A stretch of 64,000 nt of DNA, taken from positions 5,369,501-5,433,500 of the forward strand of contig CM057465.1 of assembly GCA_030035585.1 (NCBI GenBank). The letters run 5' to 3'. The notes under the pieces are model-generated. The model ran no database searches and had not been told where the DNA came from. It saw only the letters and a list, made by a program, of their open reading frames with translations. This stretch comes from Dugong dugon. Taxonomy: Eukaryota > Chordata > Mammalia > Sirenia > Dugongidae. A program made the translations under genes and the position numbers. Positions 33,527-44,783 of the stretch are shown here, piece by piece (positions within the stretch are counted from its first letter, which is position 1; each line of letters begins with the position of its first letter).

Positions 33527-33737
33527 CCAAAAAAATCCAAGCCTACTGCCATTGAGTGGATTCTGACTCATGGCGACCCCATGTGTTACAGAATACAACT
33601 GCCTCATAGGGTTTTCTTGCCTGTGTGATCTTTACCGAAGCAGAGGGCCAGGGCTTTCTTCCTTGGCACCACAGGGTGGGTTCAAACCGCCAACCTTCTG
33701 GTTAGTAGTTGAACCATTTGTGCCACCCAGGACCTCT
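33527..33737 (-). mobile_element. AfroSINE-related element
   Basis: It reads 'ctgccattgagtggattctg' to 'catttgtgccacccaggacc', with 'gatctttaccgaagcagagg' inside. Confidence 0.85.
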
Positions 33738-33910
33738 CAGGGTTCTAGGTCGGTGCAAATGGGCGTAGTCACAGAAATGGGCCTTCGGCATGAAAATGAA
33801 ACAGGCCCAGGACTCCCCTCACCCCCCTCCTGAGAGCCAGCTCCCTCCCCGGCGTGATGTCGGCCCGCGCCCTGCCTGGGGGCATCTGAGGCCTGTGTCT
33901 GTGTCCACAG

Positions 33911-34077
33911 CCATGCCGCACCCCCAGCGCTTCAGCGGAGAGAGCCTTGTGTCCTGGGATGACCTGGCCGTCACCATCTCTGTGCCGTGGTACCTGGGGC
34001 TCATGTTCAGGACCAGGAAGGCAGACAGTGTGCTGATGGAGGCCACTGCCGGCGTGTCCTCCCAGCTCCTTCTGCAG
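33911..34077 (+). CDS. CELSR1: CELSR1 exon: start of laminin-G 2
   Basis: This 167-bp exon follows 'gtgtccacag' and precedes 'gtgagc'. It reads AMPHPQRFSGESLVSWDDLA, VTISVPWYLGLMFRTRKADS and VLMEATAGVSSQLLLQ, ending in phase 0. 'LGLMFRTRKADSVLME' is the typical early laminin-G segment in which an extended strand is followed by a turn and a hydrophobic strand. It begins the second laminin-G domain. Confidence 0.96.
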
Positions 34078-34568
34078 GTGAGCAAACCGCGTCCCACTCC
34101 CACACCTGGGGGGCAGGCACCCACCTGCGCACTTTAACCAGGTGCTCAGGGAGCTTGCAGGAAGGACCTTGCCTCATCACCGCCCTCTCACGCCATATGG
34201 GCCCCGCGGCTTCTCCAGAGTGAACAAAGGAAAGAAATGTCAGTGTGCCTTCCCGAGAGGCAGGACCACTGAGCCATTCATGAAGAGCACGGGGAAGGCA
34301 GAGCCAGTGAAGTGGTCCCGCGGGGCGCTCGTTTGCAGCCCTTTCTCTCCTCCCGTCCAGTTGAGGAGACGGAGCGGGCGGCCACGGGCGCGGCACTCAG
34401 TGGCCATGCTGCATTTAAACAGCATGTCTGGTCTCTGTCTCACTGTGGATGTGGCCTCCTCTCTGGCTGACGGGCATCCCAGAACCAAAGGAGCAGTGAG
34501 CACCTCCCGTGACAACGAGAAGTCTCCCCGCTGAAACTGTCACCCAGCAGTGGCTGACCTTGCCGCCC

Positions 34569-34777
34569 GTAAACCAGTTTGCCAACAGGCTGACCCTGAC
34601 TCATGGCGATCCCGTGTATGTCAGAGTAGATCTGTGCTCCACAGGGTTTTCAGTGGCTGGTTTTTTGGAAGTAGATTGCCAGGCCCTTCTTCCGAGGAGC
34701 CTCTGAGTGGGCTCACACTCCCAGCCTTTCAGTCAGCAGCCGAGTGCGTTCCCTGTTTGCACCACCCAGGGACTCCT
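34569..34777 (-). mobile_element. AfroSINE-related element
   Basis: It reads 'accagtttgccaacaggctg' to 'ttgcaccacccagggactcc', with 'tgtatgtcagagtagatctg' inside. Confidence 0.83.
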
Positions 34778-35409
34778 GCTGCGTGTATGCTGTTACTCCC
34801 ATCAGGTGGCTCTCAGTGAGAACTTTCCGGAAAACCCCCTTGTATCACCTTCTGTAGTACGTTCTCTTTTTATCTCTTTGGCCTTTACTGTTTTGTTTAT
34901 TCTTAAAAGTTAGATAAGTACTAAAATTCCTAAAAACTTAAAAATATTTTAATGCACTCTACCCTCTAGTGTCATGAACCGTTTCCCCCTGCATCTCCCC
35001 AGCTCCGTAGGTACTTCACTGAGGGAAATGATTATTTGTTACTTTAATTTGTGGAGAAAATACCACGGTCTTCTTTCCTCGGAGGCCCTCTGCCTCCAGC
35101 TGTCCGTACTCAGGAGGGTGGAGGAACCCTCACCCTTGCTGTCTGCCTGGGGTTTGGGGGGATTTAAAATGCTCCCCCACTCCGGAGGTTTCTGCTCTGT
35201 GAGCAGGGGTGGGGATCTCGGGTGGTGGCGCGGTGGGCCTGCCCAGCCAGGCTCTGGGCTGTGAGCTCGCCCCCTGCCCGCACATCTTCAGGTTTCTGTC
35301 TGCGGTGACACTGGGGACAGGACACCACCGTGTAGGCACCACCACCTGTGACCACACCCCGTCAGGGCTGAGGCTGCAAAACACTTAAGGCAATTCTTCA
35401 GCTGCCACT

Positions 35410-35535
35410 GCTTTGCCCTCCCAGAAGGCCCCCTGCTCTGTCCTCCCAGAGAGCCCCCTGCTGTGTTCCCCCGAAGGCCCACTCCTCTGTCCCCCCAGAG
35501 AACCCCCTGCTCTGTCCCCCCAGAAAGCCCACTTT
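35410..35535. repeat. Minisatellite of about 30 bp, four units
   Basis: Units read 'ctctgtcctcccagagagcc' with small changes, spaced about 30-34 bp. Confidence 0.8.
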
Positions 35536-35659
35536 GATGCCTGTTTTCAGACTTAATGCGCCTTGTCTGATGAGGTGGCGCTTGTGGGAACTGCCCCACC
35601 AAGGGGCTCTGTCTGACTTGGAGGGACCCACAGACTGTTTTCTCTCTTTCCTCCGGGCT

Positions 35660-35789
35660 TTGCTTCAGGGTGTGTGTGTCTGTGTGTGGGCACGTGCCTG
35701 TGTTTCTCTGTATGTGTGTCCCTCTGCAAGTGCGTGCGTGCACGTATGTGTCTACGCGTTTGTGTGTGCGTGACGTGTGTGAGCGTGCA

Positions 35790-35831
<42 letters not shown>

Positions 35832-35832
35832 G
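35660..35832. repeat. TG-rich microsatellite
   Basis: Degenerate TGTGTC units pass into a pure TG run of about 19 repeats at 35792-35829. Confidence 0.95.
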
Positions 35833-35914
35833 GATGGTATCCGGACACTCTTGGTCTTGATCTTAGGAAGGGGAATTGCCTGTTCACATGGGTTGTCGTG
35901 ATCTTCAGCCACAG

Positions 35915-36152
35915 AGCCCCCTCCCTCCTCCCCTCCCTCTCTCCCCCTCCCTCCCCCTCCCTCCTTCTTCTCTCTCCCTCCCTCCCCCCTTACCTCTCCC
36001 TCTCTCACTCCCCTCCCTCCTGCCTCTGCTCCCTCCCTTCTCCTTCCCCCCCTCCCTCCTCCCACCCTGGCTCCCTCTCTCCCCTCTCTCTTCTTTTCCC
36101 TCTGTCCCTCCACACGTTCCTCCCTCCCTCCCTTCCTCCCTCCTTCTCTGAC
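35915..36152. repeat. Polypyrimidine CT-rich tract
   Basis: About 235 bases are almost only C and T on the + strand, in 'ccctccctccc' and 'ctctctcc' units. It can form H-DNA in principle. Confidence 0.93.
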
Positions 36153-37780
36153 ACAGGAAGTTGCTGCCTTTTCCACTAGCCTCCTCTTCTGCCCTGGGGC
36201 CAGGTCCCACCAACCAAGGCATCAGGATAAGCCACTCCAGGAGTGACAGCCCCCACAGTGAGGAAGTCCTTCCAAGAGCTGGCTGCAGTGCCCTCTGCTG
36301 CAGCCCTGTGTCCTTGTACACCATCATTTCTTCCTACTTCCTTGGCCCCGTGATATTGTGTCTGCCCAGTGGAGAGTGGACTGAATTCCAAGGTTGGGCA
36401 GGTGTTGGCGTCAGAGACTGTTGCTTGGCATGGGGAGAAAGCAGAGCTGGGAGATGACGGGCTTGGGTTCCTGGTTCACCCCTGGCCCATTTTCCAGTGA
36501 TGCCCACTGGCCCCTCTGCCCTCATCCTGTAGTTAGCAGGTCTAGAAACATTCCCTGTGGCGGGCATGGCATCAGGGGCAGAGGGAGGGGCAGAGGGCTG
36601 CCCGGCCGCCCCTGTGAGACCCCTGACTGGTGGTCTGCGATGGCGGGACCCTGAGGGCTCCCGGAGGGTCAGCAGAGCAGTTAGGACAAGGCCGCGGAGG
36701 CGGTGAGTACCCGGCCTGGGGCTGGGGCCCAGACAGCTGTCCTCCACCCGCCCACCTGCCCCGCTCATCCACGTCAGCGCTCAGGAGCGCTTTCAGCCAA
36801 ACCCTTGCAAACAGCTCTGAGGTGCGGTGTGTGCAGCAAGCCTAATTACAGTGGTCATTGTTTTTCCTTATTAACTTGTAATTTCACCAGTTTGCCAGCA
36901 GTCACAGAAGCTAGCTCTCAGCCAACACTTGGCAGGCACATCTCCGCCCGGGGTAGCATTTTTCTCTGTGGTTGTTTCACCGTTGGAACAGATTAAATTG
37001 GCTGTTTTTGACTCAGGTGATGAATTGGAGCTTGCATGTTGTCATTTGGCACCGAGGTCACTATAGGAAAAAAGTACGCTTCCCATAGAACAGCACCAAA
37101 AGCCAGAAACTCCGTGTTGTTTGAGTAATTACATTACGTGTAGCTAACCCCAAGGAATATGGCCAGCCTCTCCCTTTGGAAGGCTAGGTGGAAAGAGAGG
37201 CATCCTCTGGGGTATCCTTCAGACCCCAGTAACCACCTAGAAGGCTGTCCCAGGGATGTTCCCAAAGGCTGGTCAGCTAGGCATTACCAGAATGTTCTAG
37301 CTTATTCCCACTTGATGTGTTTGGCACGCAGGCCTCCTTTGGGCTTTGATGGGGAGCAGTTGCGGTGTTTCTAAAAGGTCCTCTCAGTGGCGGGCTGAAT
37401 AAGGCCACGTCACCATCCTAGCAGCCTTGACAATTTGGGTAATTGCTGTCAGGTGCCCCGAGTCTGCCTGCATTGTCAAGTGGGATAACCTTGCTATTGC
37501 TGAATGCCTCTGTTAACTCGGCAACAGCACTAAGGTGGCAAGCAGGGACTGCCGTTCTACAGCGATCGCTTTTGTTTGTGGACATAATGCCATTTTTATC
37601 GTGGACCTGTTAGCTTTGGAGTTTTGTTAGCGAGGACAGTGAAAGAGAATGGCATGAGAAAGGGAAGCGCTGACTTCCATGTCTATAAAGTAAAAGGAAG
37701 CAAAATTTTAAAAAGTGAAAAGTTATCTTCTTAAACTGGCTGTCCTCTGAGGCCAGAAATTAAAATACATGATTGCATTA
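36153..37780. other. Intron, unique, no element recognised
   Basis: No repeat family was recognised. Two parts (about 36835-37060 and 37380-37625) have balanced base composition with TAATTA-type words and resemble conserved non-coding sequence, which cannot be shown from one genome. Confidence 0.45.
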
Positions 37781-39365
37781 CTTTTGGAAATCGGTTAAAA
37801 ATCGTTTCTGTTTTCCATCTTAATTGCTTCTTTGAGCCATGGGATATTTAGAAGTATATTTCTGAATCTCCAGACTTGTGGCATTTTCTAGTAAACCATT
37901 TCGTGTTTTTTTCCAGCTTAATTACTGGTAGAGAACATACTCTGTGTGATTTCAGACCTTTGAAATGTGTTGAGACTTGTTTCACAGCCCAGCACGTAAT
38001 CAGGTCTTGTGACGGTTGCATGTGTACTTGAAAAGACTGTGTGCTCTGCAGGTGTTGCCTATCATGTTCTCTATGAATATGTCAAGCGTGCTCATCATGG
38101 TGTTAAAATCTTCAACAGCATCGCTGACTTTTTTGTTCTGCTTGTCTTCTCAATTCTTGAGAAAGTTGAGTTAAAAATCTCCAAACAAATTGTGGATTAA
38201 TCTATTAACTCTTCTTTCTGTTTACTTTTGCTTTATAGATTTTGATGCTCTGTTATTTGTTGCATACAAGCTTAGAATTGTTCTTCTCTTTCTGGCAGAT
38301 TGACGGTTATTGTTATGAAAATACTCTTTACCTCAAGTAATGATTTTTGTCCTAATGTTTACTTTGTCTGAAGCGGTACCAGTTTTCTCTTGGTTGTTTA
38401 CATGATGCATCTTTATCCATCCTTTTACTTCCCATATTTTTGTATCCTTAGTTTAGATGCGTCTCTTTTAAGCAGTGCATTAATAGTTGTTTTTTCTGTC
38501 TTTAATCTATCCTGAACATTTTTGCCTTTTGCTTAAAAAAACCCACTGCTGTCAAGTTAATTCCAACTCACAGTGACCCTCTAAGACAGAGTAGAACTGC
38601 CCCATAGGTTTTCTAAGGCTGTAAATCTTTACGGAAGCAGACTGCCAAAAGTTTCTCCTGAAGTGTGGGTTAGAACTGGTGACCTTTCAGTTAGCAGCCA
38701 AGTACTTTAACCACTGTGCCACCAGGCCTCCTTGCCTTTTAATTGAGGTGATCTTAAAATGTGAGTACATAGGTTAGTTACAGTGCTCTTTTTAAATTAT
38801 TATTCCATACATGCATTTAAACATGGTCAAATTGCCACCTGAATCTTTTCTTTAATGTTCTGTGGTTCCCATTGTTATGTCCAAGTCTGTCTCTGACGAT
38901 TGTATTAACTGGATTCCCTGTGGGTCTGTTTCTACTGCCTTTTGTTTCTCTTGGTTTTCATTCATATAGTCTTGTCTCCTTATGTACTTGGTTATTTCTG
39001 ATTGAGTGCTGGACATTGCATTGAAGAACTGTAGAGAGAATTTGAAGCTACAATGGCTGTGTCATCCTGCAGATAACACAAAGGTGTTTCCTTCTGGCAG
39101 GCAGCCAGGGGAACTAGCCATTCCAGACCACTTTAATCCAGTCATGGTCTGAGCTGACTGACAACTGGGCTTTCATTCCCGCAAGGGCTGGTCTGGTTCC
39201 TGTTTACTTCTAGTGTGTAGACTTCCAGGGTCTCAGACCAAAGAAGGTATCTTGCCCCTATCCTTGGAAGGCCCTGAACTACCATTTTTATCACCCCTAC
39301 CCCTGATCCTAGAAAGCTTTTTCAACTTTTCAGCCTTGCCTGCATCTTGTAGAACAGGTGACTAC
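37781..39365 (-). mobile_element. Old LINE-1, reversed, split by an AfroSINE
   Basis: 'gcgtctcttttaagcagtgc', 'ctgtctttaatctatcctga' and T-rich flanks read as the antisense of old L1 sequence; the AfroSINE at 38536 divides it. The boundaries are uncertain. Confidence 0.55.
38536..38732 (-). mobile_element. AfroSINE, long form
   Basis: It reads 'ccactgctgtcaagttaatt' to 'accactgtgccaccaggcct'. Confidence 0.88.
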
Positions 39366-39375
39366 CTTAAAAGCA

Positions 39376-39576
39376 AAAAACCAGTTGCCATCGAGTCAGT
39401 TCCAACTCATGGAACCCATGTGTGCAGAGTAGAACTGTTCTCCATAGAGTTTTCACGGCTATAACCTTTCAGAAGCAGATTGCCAGTCCTTTCTTCCAAG
39501 GCACCTCTGAGCAGGTTCGAACTGCCAACCTTTCAGTTACTGGTTGAATGCTTAACCTTTGCGCCACCCAGAGATG
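39376..39576 (-). mobile_element. AfroSINE, long form
   Basis: It reads 'accagttgccatcgagtcag' to 'aacctttgcgccacccagag'. Confidence 0.87.
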
Positions 39577-39777
39577 CCTATCTGACAGCCACAGGGGAAA
39601 ACAAACACCTGTCACCTCTGTGGATTTCCTTCTTCTCCAAGTCATTTCCCTGTAACTCCGCAGTGCCTTTTGTCTCTCCGACACCTTCAAACAGATGTTC
39701 TTTAATGTTTCATCTCATTTTTCTAGGTATCCTCAGGAGGAGGACTGAGCCAGTTACCCATTCCTTCATTGGCATTG

Positions 39778-39936
39778 GAGCCCTGGTGGTGCAGTAGTTA
39801 AGAGCTCAGCTGCTAACCAAAAGGTCGGCAGTTCGAATCCACCAGCTGCTGCTTGGAAACCCCTATGGGGCAGTTCTACTCTGTCCTATAGGGTCACTAT
39901 GAGTTGAAACTGACTCGATGACAGTGGGTTTGGTTT
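39778..39936 (+). mobile_element. AfroSINE
   Basis: It reads 'agccctggtggtgcagtagt' to 'actgactcgatgacagtggg'. It lies about 200 bp from the opposite copy at 39376, so the two could pair in RNA. Confidence 0.9.
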
Positions 39937-40390
39937 GTCTTTTTGGTTTCATTGGCGTTGCCTCTGGCCACGTCATCTTCAAACACGAGCATCTTAGGCC
40001 AGTTACGATGCTGGTTTCAAGTTTTTTCTTACAGGTACTTAAAAATCTTGTCTCATAAAGTATAGCATTTACATCCAAACATAAGTGCTCAATAGTCACC
40101 TAAATCTGTGATGGATCCTGATCTTTAAGTTTAATGGGCTTGTTCTCCATCCTCATCTTACTTAACGTCTGTCAAATATTTGACATTTTTTACCGTAGAA
40201 AAAGACATACAGTTCTGAAGCATGTTAAAGGTAACAACAAATTAAAACTTTGTTTAATGTTTAAGTCCCATTTTTGTACCAGGGCCATAGCAAGTCTGTT
40301 TGTGTTTCTTCGTGTTTTAAGCAACTGCAAAGCATCGTCTATTTTGCCATCACTGGCTCAGTCGGTAGGTGTGGTTCTCCTTTCCTACAG

Positions 40391-40576
40391 ATCCTGGATA
40401 ATTACATCCAGTTTGAGGTGTCCCACGGCCCCTCTGAGGTGGCATCCATGATGCTGTCGAGATCACGTGTGACTGACGGGGAGTGGCATCACCTGTTGAT
40501 AGAACTGAAGAGCGCCAAGGAGGGCAAGGACATCAAGTACCTGGCGATCATGACTTTGGACTACGGGATGGACCAG
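40391..40576 (+). CDS. CELSR1: CELSR1 exon: laminin-G 2, core
   Basis: This 186-bp exon (62 codons, phase 0 at both ends) lies between 'tttcctacag' and 'gtgagt'. It reads ILDNYIQFEVSHGPSEVASM, followed by VTDGEWHHLLIELKSAKEG and YLAIMTLDYGMDQ. 'DGEWHHLLIEL' is the laminin-G signature. The segment AKEGKDIKYLAI differs clearly from the human sequence I remember, so this loop seems to evolve fast. Because it is in-frame symmetrical, its skipping would keep the reading frame, although the domain would be lost. Confidence 0.96.
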
Positions 40577-40641
40577 GTGAGTGGTCACCTGCACCCACTT
40601 CAGGACAGACCTCTTTGTCATGTGAAAACAGACTGGCCCCT

Positions 40642-41022
40642 TGTATTCATTTCCTAGGGCTGCCGTGCCAAGGCACCTCAGAATGGGGGGCTTAGAAGAA
40701 CAGAAAGTTACTCTCTCACAGTTCTGGAGTCTAGGAGTCCAGATTCAGGGTGTTGGCAGGGCCATGCTCTCTTCGAAGGCTCTGGAGGAGAGTGCTTCCT
40801 CATCTCTCCCAGCTTCTCATAGCCCCAGGCACCCTTGAAGCATCTTCACATGGCCATCTTCCCTCTGTCTCCCACTCAGATGAGATCAGGACCCTACTCC
40901 AGTATGACCTCATGTGAACTGATATCTTCAAAGACCTCATTTCCAAACAAGGTCACGTTCACAAATACTGTGGGTTAGGAGTTGAACCTGCGTTTTTGGG
41001 GGACACAATTCAATTCATAACA
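40642..41022 (-). mobile_element. Old MaLR-type solo LTR
   Basis: It starts 'tgtattcatttcctagggct' and ends 'ggggacacaattcaattcat' plus 'aaca', the reverse of a MaLR LTR. It lies 65 bp after a coding exon. Confidence 0.75.
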
Positions 41023-41224
41023 CTCTTAATGCGCTAAGATCTGCCAGAGGCCTTGTGGATTTGGGGGAACACTTTTGGGCCCCCTGAGCTTGGATCCTGT
41101 GTTCCGCCTCATGCTGGTGTCCCCAGTGCTTGCGTCTTACACCCCATCCTCCTGCAGTCAGGACTGGACCTTGTCCATCTGTGTCCTCACTCATGCCTGG
41201 CACACTCCATTAGCGCCTTCAGCA

Positions 41225-41420
41225 GCCGTACCATTTAGGGACGCTGCACTGAACAACGTATACTCGGCCCTGTGCCTCTGGGGGTACAAAGATTGACAAG
41301 GTCAGGGTCCCTGCCCTCAGAGTGGACAGTGAGTGAAGGCAGGTGAGCAATGAGGCCCAGGTATCAGAGAGGTGCACCTGCCCAGGTGGACAAAGTGGCA
41401 TTCCAAGCAGAGCACTCACG
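41225..41420 (+). mobile_element. L2 LINE relic
   Basis: 'ctctgggggtacaaagattg' and 'cagggtccctgccctcagag' are L2-like phrases; the copy is short and diverged. Confidence 0.55.
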
Positions 41421-41899
41421 GGACATTTGCCAAACCAAACTGGATCCCATAGCTCGCAGCTGGCAACACGAGGCATTTTGTATGAGATACTCAGACACTT
41501 AGGGGGCTACTCGTGATTCTGAAGTGCTCCTGCATTCTAGGCCCACCTTACCCCACAGTTCTGAAGGTAAACACCTGCAGTATTCCAGGTGCAGGAGCTG
41601 GTGGAGACTTCCTGAAATTGTTGCAATAGCAGACGTAGTTTCTGTTCTCTGTGGTCTTCATAGTTTGCTGAGCCCTGCGTCACAAGTGACTCTGTAGTGC
41701 TCAGCTGGCTACGGCGTGGGGAGCGTCACCCACACTCCCCACGCTGGCCAGCTGGGCTGGGTGCTGACGCGTGTCCTGAGCCTGGCCTCATGCCCTGGCG
41801 TCACGTGGCAGCCACGTTCTCACCACAAGGCTGTGCATGGCCTGGCCTGGCTTCCCCGGGGGGTTTGCCGCAGGGAAGTGACATTTCCTCTCTGCACAG

Positions 41900-42013
41900 A
41901 GCGCAGTGCAGATCGGGAACCAGCTCCCCGGCCTAAAGATGAGAAGCATTGTCGTCGGGGGTATGTCTGCAGACAAGGTGTCTGTGCGCCAAGGTTTCCG
42001 GGGCTGCATGCAG
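41900..42013 (+). CDS. CELSR1: CELSR1 exon: laminin-G 2, late strands
   Basis: This 114-bp exon (38 codons, phase 0 at both ends) has a 'tctgcacag' acceptor and a 'gtatga' donor. It encodes SAVQIGNQLPGLKMRSIVVG followed by GMSADKVSVRQGFRGCMQ. 'SIVVGG' and 'GFRGCMQ' are the closing strands and cysteine of a laminin-G domain. The first eight residues diverge from human CELSR1 as I recall it, while the rest is well kept. Confidence 0.95.
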
Positions 42014-42926
42014 GTATGAAGAGGGCAGAGACCCCCCCCCGCCACCGCTGCTGGGCTGGGAGGGGGCCGCCAGCGCCGCACTGGTGCCATTGGTCAACCT
42101 GCTAGTTTTCAGAATTCGTTTTTAATAAATAACTTCCCTAATAGGCACTGCAAACTTAACACGCTGAAAACAGACATCGTGATTTCAAACTCAGACATGT
42201 TTTGCCCCAGGATCCCCTCTGGGTCAGGGCTCCCCTACTTCCTCCCCTCGTACCCCCATCATCCGGCCCCCTCTGCTGTCATGGTTTGTCCTGAACCCAG
42301 CCCCTCACTGCCTCCACCCCCCACCCTGTCCAGCCAGAAGTTGTCCCCAGTGTTCTGGCAGCAGTGAGTGAGCTGCTTAAAAAGGGCTCATCTCCTGTGC
42401 CCTGCTCTGGCCTCGCGCAGCTTCTGTTCCTCACTCCACCCACCACACCCAGCTGACCTGGTCCTGTGAGAGCCCGCTGTCGCCCCTTCCGCGATGCTTC
42501 AGTCACGCGGGCCGCCTGTCCTTGAACTCCCTGTGCAGCCCCTACATGTGCCATGCCTGGAATCCCCCTGCCTGGGACCCCCTCCGCCCAGCCGCCCTGA
42601 AGCCCATGGAGCTGCCCACCCGCTACCCCTCATCACCACCCTCTCTTTCGGGCTCCCTCATTCATGTGTTTCTTCATACGGAATCACTATGGCTTTGTGT
42701 CCCCGCGGTCGGCCTCCATTGCTGCCTGGAACATATACCTGACAAGGACAGGGTGACCGTCCTGCTGTGTCCCCAGCTCTCAGCTCGTCCCGCCCCAGCA
42801 GCTCTGCCATCCCCACTTTGTAGATAAGATACTCCACAGAAGTCTGGGGAGAAGTTGGGGTGCCCTACCCTCCACTGACCTCCCGAGCCTCCTCCGGGTT
42901 CCTCTGACCATCTCTCTCTGACCCAG

Positions 42927-43101
42927 GGAGTGAGGATGGGGGAGACATCCACGAACATTGCCACCCTGAACATGGACGATGCCCTCAAGGTCAGGGTGAA
43001 GGATGGCTGTGAGCTGGAGAACCCCTGTGCCTCAAGTCCCTGTCCCCCACACAGCCGCTGCCGTGACACCTGGGACAGCTACTCCTGTGTCTGTGACAGA
43101 G
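42927..43101 (+). CDS. CELSR1: CELSR1 exon: end of laminin-G 2 and first half of an EGF module
   Basis: This 175-bp exon follows 'ctgacccag' and precedes 'gtgggc'. It starts GVRMGETSTNIATLNMDDAL, which ends laminin-G 2, and continues KVRVKDGCELENPCASSPC and PPHSRCRDTWDSYSCVCDR, the first five cysteines of an EGF-like module. CRDTWDSYSCVC fits the EGF Asp/Asn hydroxylation consensus. It ends one base into a Gly codon that the next exon completes. Confidence 0.96.
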
Positions 43102-43314
43102 GTGGGCGCCACATGGCGGACACTGCTAGCCCCCACCTCATACCTGTCTGTGGGGAGTGCGCCTTAGGTTTTAGAAACCAAGAGGGGACTGAGTCTGGGC
43201 ATCTGTGGGTGGCCGGAGCCCAGAGCTTGGCAACAAAGAAGCTACCCTCTCTACACTTTCAAACGTGTTTCTTTGTCTCTTTATTGGCGTCCAGCACACA
43301 CTTCAGACTTTATT

Positions 43315-44110
43315 CTTTAAAAAAAATAATAGTATTTTATTGTATTTTCGGTGGAAGTATACACAGCGAAACAGGTTCTTGTTTAACAGTTTCCACACGG
43401 TGTTCAGTGAGGTTGGTTACATTCTTTACATTGTATCAACATGCTCCTCGTTTCCCTTCCAGTAGTTTCACTCCCATTAACCTCTTCTTACTGCCCCCCC
43501 ACCTTCTCATCTTTGCTTTAAAGTAATTGTTGACCATTTGGTCTCATACAGATGATGTTTTAAAAGAGTGCAGTACTCAAGGTTAATATTCTTTACTTTA
43601 TGAGCTAACCTGCTATTTAGCTAAAAGGTGACTTCAGGGGATAGTTTCCGTTCAGAGTTTAAGGAGCATCTCAGGGCAGGGGTCTTAGGGATTCCTCCAG
43701 TCTCAATGGGCCGAGTAAACCTGGATTTCTGGAGAATTTGAAATTCTGTTCCACATATGTCTCTCTTTCCATCAAGATCCATCTAATGTGTCCCTGATCA
43801 GAATGTTCAGTAGTGCTAGCCCGGCACCATTTAGTTCTTCTTGTCTCAAGATAGATGAGGGTTGTGGTTCATGAAGGCAGCTGGTCCTGTAGACCAGTTC
43901 CTTCTCTGAATCTTGGGTTTCCTTCCTTCTCTTTTGCTCCAGACAAGCTGTGTCTTAGATGGCAGCTCAAAAGCTTTTAAGACCTCAGAAGCTACTCACC
44001 AGACTAGAACATAAAACAAACTCTGTGAACTATATTATGTCAGTTGACCAAGTTGTCCCGTGAGACTGTGACCCTAAGTCTTCAAGAAAACTAATCCTGT
44101 GAGGTGATCA
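43315..44110 (-). mobile_element. LINE-1 3' end, reversed
   Basis: It begins with an A/T-rich end 'tattttattgtattttcggt' and shares 'tcaaaagcttttaagacctc' and the following order with the reverse of the element at 9061. It therefore belongs to the same lineage. Confidence 0.65.
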
Positions 44111-44641
44111 GCACACAGTGAGATCAGGGTTAGAAGGAGTGGAAAGTACACGCACAAAAATCATACCTTCGGTGGTCACCCTGAATTTTTGAGGTGCTGA
44201 AATCATAGTCAGCAGGTACCCATCAGCCTTGTGTCCTGGGCTGGCCAGCCCCCTTCTCCCTCAGCTCCCACACTGCCTCGGGCGGCGGCAGCAGACCGGC
44301 CCTGAGCCCCAGGATGGTTGGGTCCCCACCTCCCTGGGCCCCCCACTTCCTGGGGCAGCAAAAGCAGACGAGCCCTGAGCCCCAAGATGGCGTGTCCCTT
44401 TCCCCCAGCCCTCGCCCTCCCCAGGCGGCCTTGGGGGCCTTCGTCCCTATGTTTCCAGGTGCAGCCGCCTGCTGTTTGTGCTCTCCATGACTTCGGGGTG
44501 GCCCTGCCCCTTTCCTCCACTAAGTAGCTGGACAGTCGAGGCCCAGGGAAGCCCTGGGGTGATCACAGCATCCTAACACGAGGATCTCGCTCCGTGACCT
44601 GGACCCACAGTGCTGAAGTAACGCGGCCCTTGTCTCCTCAG

Positions 44642-44783
44642 GGTACTTTGGACAGAAGTGTGTGGATGTGTGCCACCTGAACCCCTGTGAGCACGTGGCG
44701 GCCTGCGTGCATGCGCCTAGCTCCCCCCGGGGCTACGCGTGCGAGTGTGGCCCCAGCCACTACGGGCAGTACTGCGAGAACAG
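44642..44783 (+). CDS. CELSR1: CELSR1 exon: end of one EGF module and a second EGF module
   Basis: This 142-bp exon lies between 'gtctcctcag' and 'gtgagc'. It starts GYFGQKCVDVCHLNPCEHVA, closing one EGF module with the first Cys, then gives a complete second module ending YACECGPSHYGQYCENR. The aromatic-Gly-x-x-Cys endings (YFGQKC and HYGQYC) are the normal last turn of EGF domains. It ends two bases into an Arg codon. Confidence 0.95.

Noticed and set aside
35915-36152. CT-rich tract as a long polypyrimidine splice signal
   Set aside because: No coding exon follows it; the next exon begins at 40391.
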